Shown here piece after piece: positions 59,087 through 64,000 of a DNA stretch of 64,000 nt. Where the stretch lies: positions 62,001 through 126,000 of the forward strand of contig JAVHXQ010000001.1 in NCBI GenBank assembly GCA_031119555.1, read 5' to 3'. The number at the start of each line of letters is the position of its first letter. Position 1 is the first letter of the stretch. This DNA comes from Candidatus Dactylopiibacterium sp. Its GTDB lineage: Bacteria; Pseudomonadota; Gammaproteobacteria; Burkholderiales; Rhodocyclaceae. The notes beneath the pieces are model-generated. The model searched no databases and was not told where the DNA came from. It was given only the letters and a program-made list of their open reading frames with translations. Made by a program: the position numbers and the translations under genes.

Positions 59087-61348
59087 ATGTCATCCCTCAC
59101 CGCAGCCTCCTGTCTGCCCCCCGCCCGCCTCACCCGCTTCGTCACGGCCCTGTGCGCGGCCCTGTTCCTGCTGATCCTGAGCGCCTGCGGCGGCGGCGGG
59201 GGCGGCGGCACGAATACCGGCGCGGGCACGAGCGCGAGTTCCTCCAGTGAGCGCCCCGGCGAAGACCCCGGCGAACCCGGCGCCAGCGAGCCCGCCAGTC
59301 AGCTCACGTTGCGCGTCGAGCCCGCCGCGGCCAGCGTGCCGGCGGGCTTCTCGCGCCCCTACACCGCCGTGGCGACCTGGGCCGACGGCCGCACGCGCGA
59401 CGTGACCGCCGAGGTGGTCTGGCAGACCGCCGACGCCGACCTGGCGACCCCCCTCGCGCCGGCCCGTATCGAAGGCCGGCGCCCCGGCACGACGACTCTC
59501 ACGGTCAGCCTGGATGGCGTGCAGAGCCCGCCCGCCACGCTTACCATCACGACCGCGAAGGTACGCAGCCTTGAGGTGACCCCTTCCGCGCCCGTGGTGT
59601 TGCCCGTGGGCCTCACGCAGCAGTTCGAAGCAATGGGTTACTTCGACGACGGCACGCGGCTCGATGTGACGCCCCATGTGTTCTGGCAAAGCACCACCGA
59701 CGCCGTGGCGAGCTTCGAGATCCTGTACAAGCGGGGTGTCTCCGGCAAGCTGACCAGCGTGGGCGCCGGTGAGGCCACCCTCACCGCCTCGAGCGGCCAG
59801 GTGCGCAGCCCCGCCACCCGCGTGATCGTGCCCGCCGCGCCGCTCGCGTCGATCAGCGTGAGCCCGGCCACCGTGTATCACAACCTGGAACTCAGCGAAG
59901 GCAGCGTCACGGCACGCGCCACCGCCATGCTCACCGACGGCAGCACCCTGGACCTGCCCGCGAATGCCTTCGCCTGGCGCAGCAGCGACCCCGCCGTGGC
60001 GAGCGTGGATGCGCACGGCACGCTGGCGTTTCACGGCGCGGGCAAGGCCCGCCTGATCGCCAGCCTGGGCGGCAAGGAAGCCGAGGCCGAGCTGGCCGCG
60101 ACCGACACGATCAAGGAGGTGGTCATCTGGGGCAGCTCGGACCAAGGCATCGACGGCAGCGCCGTCGCGAGCCGGCTGACCGATCTCAAGGCTCTCTACT
60201 CCACAGACGGCGCCTTCGCGGCCCTGGGCAAGGATGGCACCGTGGTGGCCTGGGGAGATCCGGTGAATGGCGGCGATGCCGCCAGCGTCGCCGCCCGGCT
60301 GAGCCAGGTGAAGGCCATTTATTCCACGCGCTACGCATTTGCCGCGCTGCGTGAGGACGGCAGCGTCGTGACCTGGGGCCGGGGGAGCAACGGGGGCGAC
60401 AGCAGCGCGGTCTCATCCGCGCTCAAGGATGTCAGCACGATCCATGCGAACCCGAATGCCTTCGCGGCCCTGCGCAGCGATGGCTCCGTGGTGACCTGGG
60501 GCTACCCGAGTTACGGCGGAGACAGCAGCGCCGTGACGAATGAACTGAAGAACGTGGCCTCACTCCATTCGACGAACCAGGCATTCGCCGCGCTGCGCAA
60601 GGATGGATCAGTCGTGACCTGGGGTTACTCGAGCTGGGGCGGCTACAGTGACGCGGTCGCCAGCCAGCTCAGGCATGTGAAAGCCATTCACGCCACGCCG
60701 ACCGCCTTCGCCGCGGTGCGCGAGGATGGCTCGGTCGTGACCTGGGGAAACTACGGCGGCGACAGCAGCCTCGTGCAGCAACAGCTCGTCGGTGTGCGGA
60801 CGATACACGCGACCTCCTGGGCCTTCGCCGCGCTGCGCGAAGACGGATCGGTGATCACCTGGGGCGAGCCGAACTACGGCGGCAACAGCACAAGCCCAAG
60901 CCTCACGGGTCAGCTCACCGGCGTGAAGGCGCTCTACTCGACCGAACGCGCCTTCGCGGCGCTGCGGAACGATGGCAGCGTGGTGACCTGGGGCGATGCG
61001 GGCTACGGCGCGGACAGCAGCGCGGTCGCCAGCCAGCTGACCGGCGTGAAAACGATCTACTCCAACACCTACGCCTTCGCCGCGCTGCGCGAGGACGGCA
61101 AGGTGGCGACCTGGGGCGATGCCGACTACGGCGGCAACAGCAGCCGTGTCGCCAGCGAGCTGACCCACGTGAGGGCGATCTACGCCAACCGCACCAATTT
61201 CGCGGCGCTGCGGGATGACGGCTCGGTCGTCACCTGGGGAGAGGCGGCGACGGGCGGCGACAGCAGCGCCGTGGCCAGCCGCCTGCAGGGCATCACGAAG
61301 ATCTACGGCACACGGTGGTTCGGCAGGGTTTTCGCCGCCGTGAGGTAA
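59087..61348 (+). CDS. Lipoprotein with Big2 domains and ten RCC1-like repeats
   Basis: A 753-residue lipoprotein. The lipobox ILSACGGG places Cys34, followed by Gly and Ser/Glu-rich linker to about 62. Three Ig-like Big2 domains follow at about 63-165, 165-260 and 260-345 (SVPAGFSRPYTAVATW, VVLPVGLTQQFEAM, AWRSSDPAVASVDAHG). From about 345 to the end are ten tandem repeats of about 41 residues, each ending like AFAALREDGSVVTWG and with GGDSSAVAS. They resemble RCC1 or FAALR-type repeats in bacterial surface proteins. It is probably a surface adhesin or glycan-binding protein; no enzyme motif is seen. Confidence 0.85.
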   Translation: MSSLTAASCLPPARLTRFVTALCAALFLLILSACGGGGGGGTNTGAGTSASSSSERPGEDPGEPGASEPASQLTLRVEPAAASVPAGFSRPYTAVATWADGRTRDVTAEVVWQTADADLATPLAPARIEGRRPGTTTLTVSLDGVQSPPATLTITTAKVRSLEVTPSAPVVLPVGLTQQFEAMGYFDDGTRLDVTPHVFWQSTTDAVASFEILYKRGVSGKLTSVGAGEATLTASSGQVRSPATRVIVPAAPLASISVSPATVYHNLELSEGSVTARATAMLTDGSTLDLPANAFAWRSSDPAVASVDAHGTLAFHGAGKARLIASLGGKEAEAELAATDTIKEVVIWGSSDQGIDGSAVASRLTDLKALYSTDGAFAALGKDGTVVAWGDPVNGGDAASVAARLSQVKAIYSTRYAFAALREDGSVVTWGRGSNGGDSSAVSSALKDVSTIHANPNAFAALRSDGSVVTWGYPSYGGDSSAVTNELKNVASLHSTNQAFAALRKDGSVVTWGYSSWGGYSDAVASQLRHVKAIHATPTAFAAVREDGSVVTWGNYGGDSSLVQQQLVGVRTIHATSWAFAALREDGSVITWGEPNYGGNSTSPSLTGQLTGVKALYSTERAFAALRNDGSVVTWGDAGYGADSSAVASQLTGVKTIYSNTYAFAALREDGKVATWGDADYGGNSSRVASELTHVRAIYANRTNFAALRDDGSVVTWGEAATGGDSSAVASRLQGITKIYGTRWFGRVFAAVR
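60119..61345 (+). repeat. Ten tandem 123-bp coding repeats
   Basis: Ten copies of a 41-residue, roughly 123-base unit, each starting at V-V-T-W-G and holding FAALR-DG. Copies diverge at DNA level, with the best-conserved parts in the TWG and FAAL blocks. Copies 6 and 7 differ in length by a few residues. This is protein-level repetition with old duplications, not a recent array. Confidence 0.85.
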
Positions 61349-61545
61349 ATGCGCGCGCCGGCCGCCCACGCGAAACCTGGCGGGCCGGCGTCGCCCACCC
61401 TCAGCGTCCAGGCACAGGCGGGACCCGCGCGTGCGCGGGCCATGCCCTCTTCAGGCCCGCCCCGCCTGCCGGCGCCGGGAACGCCGGGCATTCCCCCCGG
61501 CGGAGTTGCGGGCGCGGCGTCCGCCCGCGCGCGCCGAGCCGGGCG

Positions 61546-62268
61546 TCAGCCGCCCCAGGCGGCGCCAAACGCCGCCAGCGCGGGCTCGTCGCGATGCGCC
61601 AGCCAGGCCCGCAGATCCGTGTGCGCCCGCGCCTGCAAGGCCGGGCTGCATTCGCCCTGCAGCACCGCGTGGCGCAGCGCCAGCACGCAGGTCACGACGG
61701 CGCGCAGCATGACGTCTTCACGCGCCGCGCCGGCATCGCCGGCCAGGGTCCGGCGCCAGAGCTGGCCGGCGTCGAAACCGGTGGCGAGCGGCAGGCCGCA
61801 CAGGCGCGCCATCGCGGAAAGGTCGGGCGCGTCGGACGGTGCCGCGAGATGATGGCCGATGAAGGCTCCGCCGGTCAGCCGCAGCCAGCCGGGGGCAGCC
61901 ACCAGCCCGGCCTGCAGGGCACGCAGGCGCAGGTTGGCGAGCGAGGCCTCGTGCTCGCTCCAGGCGAGCGGCGCGGAGTCGTGGGCAAGCGCGGCGAGGC
62001 AGGCTCCGATGAGGGCCGCCTCGTCGGCCAGCTCCGCATGTGAAGCGGCCTGCAGGCTGAAGCGCCCCTCGGTGTCGATGCGTGCGACGGCGAAAGCCGC
62101 GAAAGCGCACGCGTGCGGCGCGAGAAGATCGTGGCCGGCCTCGGCGCGACGCCGCTGGAAGGCGAACTCGGCCACCTCGGAATCCGACAGCGCCGCCGGC
62201 AGGCCGTGCAGGCGCCTCAGCCCGGCGATGTCCGGCAGGCTGCCCAGCGCGAAAACGGAAACGCTCAA
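61546..62268 (-). CDS. PolB-type 3'-5' exonuclease homologue with missing catalytic residues
   Basis: A 240-residue protein matching the predicted 3'-5' exonuclease family related to PolB (PF10108-like) over its full length. The shared blocks are LPDIAGLRRLHGLPAALSDS, VAEFAFQRRR and a C-terminal RAWLAHRDEPAL. In the family, Exo I reads F-D-I-E-T-I-P-D; here the same place reads F-A-L-G-S-L-P-D, so both metal-binding acids are gone. The Exo II (WN-x3-FD) and Exo III (ETD) motifs are also absent, and a stretch between them is shortened. The protein is thus predicted inactive as a nuclease. It is 10 bases downstream of cysM on the same strand, the usual exonuclease neighbour. No frameshift is seen. 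Confidence 0.78.
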   Translation of the reverse strand: MSVSVFALGSLPDIAGLRRLHGLPAALSDSEVAEFAFQRRRAEAGHDLLAPHACAFAAFAVARIDTEGRFSLQAASHAELADEAALIGACLAALAHDSAPLAWSEHEASLANLRLRALQAGLVAAPGWLRLTGGAFIGHHLAAPSDAPDLSAMARLCGLPLATGFDAGQLWRRTLAGDAGAAREDVMLRAVVTCVLALRHAVLQGECSPALQARAHTDLRAWLAHRDEPALAAFGAAWGG

Positions 62269-62278
62269 GATCAGAACC

Positions 62279-63181
62279 TCAGGCCGGGAACACGCCGGTG
62301 GACAGGTAGCGGTCGCCGCGGTCGCAGACGATGGAGACGATCACGGCATCGCGGGCCTGCTGCGCGAGCTGCACGGCCACGCTCATCGCCCCGCCCGAGG
62401 AGATGCCGGCGAAGATGCCTTCCTCGCGCGCGAGCCGCCGCGTCATGTCCTCGGCCGCGGCCTGGGCGACGTTCTCGGTGCGATCGACGCGGCTGCCGTC
62501 GAAAATCGAGGGCATGTAGGCCTCGGGCCATTTGCGGATACCCGGAATCTGCGCGCCTTCGGCAGGCTGGCAGCCGACGATGACGATGGCCGGATTGCGT
62601 TCCTTCAGATAGCGCGCCACGCCCATGATGGTGCCGGTGGTGCCCATGCTGCTCACGAAGTGGGTGACGCGTCCGCCGGTCTGCTCCCAGATCTCCGGCC
62701 CGGTGCCTTCGTAGTGAGCGAGCGGGTTGTCGTCATTGGCGAACTGGTCGAGCACGCGGCCCTGGCCTTCGTCGCGCATGCGCATCGCCACGTCGCGCGC
62801 GAGCTCCATGCCGCCTTCGCGCGGCGTGAGCACGAGCTCCGCGCCAAACGCCTTCATGGTCTGGCGGCGCTCGACGGTCTGGTTCTCGGGCATGACCAGC
62901 ACCATGCGATAGCCGCGCATCGCGGCGGCCATCGCGAGCGCGATGCCGGTGTTGCCGCTGGTGGCTTCGATCAGGGTGTCGCCGGGACGGATTTCGCCAC
63001 GCGCCTCGGCGCGCATGATCATGGACAGCGCGGGGCGATCCTTGACGGAACCAGCCGGATTGTTGCCTTCGAGCTTGGCGAGCACGACGTTGCCGCGCTC
63101 ACGGGCGGCTTCGCCTGGCAGGCGCTTGAGCGCGACCAGCGGAGTACGCCCGACGTAATCTTCCAGGGAGGGGAAATTCAT
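62279..63181 (-). CDS. cysM: Cysteine synthase B (O-acetylserine sulfhydrylase)
   Basis: A 300-residue PLP enzyme that makes cysteine from O-acetylserine (CysM can use thiosulfate). Lys47 in NNPAGSVKDRPA binds PLP, TSGNTGIALA near 78-87 binds the substrate carboxylate, GISSGGAMSVAV near 263-274 binds PLP phosphate. The ATG at 63181 gives the family N-terminus MNFPSLEDYVGRTPLV; GTG at 63205 is also in frame. The CysM/PolB-exonuclease pairing is common in betaproteobacteria. Confidence 0.95.
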   Translation of the reverse strand: MNFPSLEDYVGRTPLVALKRLPGEAARERGNVVLAKLEGNNPAGSVKDRPALSMIMRAEARGEIRPGDTLIEATSGNTGIALAMAAAMRGYRMVLVMPENQTVERRQTMKAFGAELVLTPREGGMELARDVAMRMRDEGQGRVLDQFANDDNPLAHYEGTGPEIWEQTGGRVTHFVSSMGTTGTIMGVARYLKERNPAIVIVGCQPAEGAQIPGIRKWPEAYMPSIFDGSRVDRTENVAQAAAEDMTRRLAREEGIFAGISSGGAMSVAVQLAQQARDAVIVSIVCDRGDRYLSTGVFPA

Positions 63182-63283
63182 TTCGGGATGGGCTTGGAAC
63201 GCCACGAGGCGGGTGCATGATGATACCGGAGTCTCGCCGCCCCCGCTTTGCCGTGGCGGCGCCAGCCCCGCCCCGCCGGCGCC

Positions 63284-63595
63284 TCAGCGCACGCGACTCG
63301 CGAGCCGGCAGACGTCCAGGCTGGCCGAGCAGAGATGCTCGACGCGACCCGCGAGCAGATCGATGCGCTCGCCCAGCAGGCCCATCACGCTGCCCAGCGC
63401 GCGGACCGGCGAGCCTGCCTCGGCGCGCGCGACATCCACCTGCGATTGCAGTCTGCGCAGCGATGCCTGCAACTCGGGCGGCGCGGCGGCGATTTCCTGC
63501 CCGATCAGCGCCTGCCGCTGGCTGAAGAATTCGGCCGGGTCGCGCGCCGCGAGCGCGCTCCAGTACTCGAAATCGAAATCACGATGAGCCTGCAT
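63284..63595 (-). CDS. DUF3135-type small protein
   Basis: A 103-residue protein. MQAHRDFDFEYWSALAARDPAEFFSQRQALI is the family pattern: FDxxW plus the Phe/Glu core. It is all-helical with no signal. Function unknown. The frame continues upstream, but the ATG at 63595 begins the conserved part. Confidence 0.7.
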   Translation of the reverse strand: MQAHRDFDFEYWSALAARDPAEFFSQRQALIGQEIAAAPPELQASLRRLQSQVDVARAEAGSPVRALGSVMGLLGERIDLLAGRVEHLCSASLDVCRLASRVR

Positions 63596-63773
63596 CCGTT
63601 TGCCTTGCTCCGCCTGCCGCGCCCGGTTCCGCAACGGCGCGGCGCGCCGATGCCCCTTGATTGCCGCCCGGCGTGAGGTCTCTCGCGCCGCACGCCTGAG
63701 CTGCATTGGAGCCGCAGGCGCGCCTGCCGGCACGTTTTCTGCCCCATCAGCCGTGTCGCGCCACGCGGCGCGC

Positions 63774-63800
63774 GAAAAAAGGCCCGGCGATGCCGGGCCT
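63774..63800 (-). terminator. Terminator after the GDSL/acetylesterase-like gene
   Basis: A 9-bp stem (63780-63788 with 63792-63800) and 3-base loop, with a T-run on the minus strand. It lies 22 bases after the stop of the partial gene. Confidence 0.85.
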
Positions 63801-63822
63801 CCGGGGGCGGTGCGAAGCGCGA

Positions 63823-64000
63823 TCAGCGCAGCTTGGCGGCAAGCGCCCTGAGTTCCGGCGTCTCGCGGATGCCGTCCGCCACCATCGCCGCCACGGCGCG
63901 CGCGCCGGCTTCCTGGAAGTGCGTGGTGTCGGGCCTGGCGAGCGTGCCGCTGTCCTGCTTGGCGTAGTACGGGAACTTCGCGGGGTCTACCGCCAGCCAG
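63823..64000 (-). CDS. Partial SGNH/GDSL hydrolase, rhamnogalacturonan-acetylesterase-like
   Basis: Only the last 58 codons are in the window; the 5' part lies beyond base 64000. The segment reads on the minus strand to a C-terminus with DTTHFQEAGARAVAAMVADG. D-x-x-H is the catalytic Asp-His of SGNH esterases, and the context DTTHFxExGA matches the C-terminal block of rhamnogalacturonan acetylesterases (CE12). The enzyme would remove acetyl groups from pectin side regions. The identification is from a short piece, so the family name is provisional. Confidence 0.6.
   Translation of the reverse strand, partial: WLAVDPAKFPYYAKQDSGTLARPDTTHFQEAGARAVAAMVADGIRETPELRALAAKLR

Noticed and set aside
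60119-61345. 123-base tandem repeats as an assembly artefact or recent expansion
   Set aside because: Copies differ at many positions and keep the reading frame, so they are old coding repeats.

Overview
The window is a GC-rich chromosomal segment from a Gram-negative, flagellated bacterium, most likely a betaproteobacterium (Burkholderiales or Rhodocyclales). This rests on the bamE/fur and leuS-lptE-holA arrangements, Bug/TctC-type binding proteins, betaproteobacterium-like protein sequences and dense coding with few RNA genes. Serine-rich linkers and several secreted pectin-type enzymes suggest a plant-polysaccharide-using freshwater or rhizosphere species. The exact genus cannot be read from the sequence. 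No phage, IS element, CRISPR array or origin was seen.

Layout. 1-8721: the 3' end of glnE, a CorC/HlyC-type membrane protein, an IclR-dgoK-dgoA-tctCBA sugar-acid import and catabolism cluster, then a glyoxalase-fold protein and a ClbS/DfsB-like protein. 8883-16311: a large beta-helix lipoprotein with a recognisable promoter and a 20-bp-spaced direct repeat, an orphan hybrid histidine kinase, a LysR regulator and rnk. 16402-24466: gdhA, tRNA-Pro(CGG), ispB, the rplU-rpmA-obgE-proB group, an M14 carboxypeptidase and yaaA. 24710-35838: a glycosyltransferase and the flagellar rod-hook-ring operon flgBCDEFGHIJ on the minus strand, with flgA and flgMN divergent and an orphan motD. A sigma-54-type promoter precedes flgB and a sigma-28-type promoter precedes flgM. 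35968-42169: dapB, bamE, fur, leuS, lptE and holA.

42411-49166: a monooxygenase-like protein with a divergent LysR gene, a ROK regulator next to a secreted PL1 pectate lyase with a poly-serine linker, an unknown lipoprotein, and rmuC. 49163-56903: yaeQ, a TusA-like protein, bepA, moaC, a CYTH-CHAD protein with sixA, a LOG-family protein, trxA, rho and rpmE. 57100-64000: an ArnT-like glycosyltransferase, a lipoprotein with ten 41-residue repeats, a PolB-type exonuclease homologue that has lost its catalytic acids, cysM, a DUF3135 protein and the 3' end of a GDSL/rhamnogalacturonan-acetylesterase-like gene.

Two themes link otherwise scattered genes. One is plant polysaccharide and sugar-acid use: the beta-helix lipoprotein, pectate lyase, ROK regulator, the partial acetylesterase and the dgo/tct cluster. 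The other is a three-tier flagellar programme with sigma-54 and then FliA promoters. The most unusual items are the inactivated PolB-like exonuclease beside cysM, the ten-repeat lipoprotein and the direct-repeat regulatory site before the beta-helix lipoprotein.
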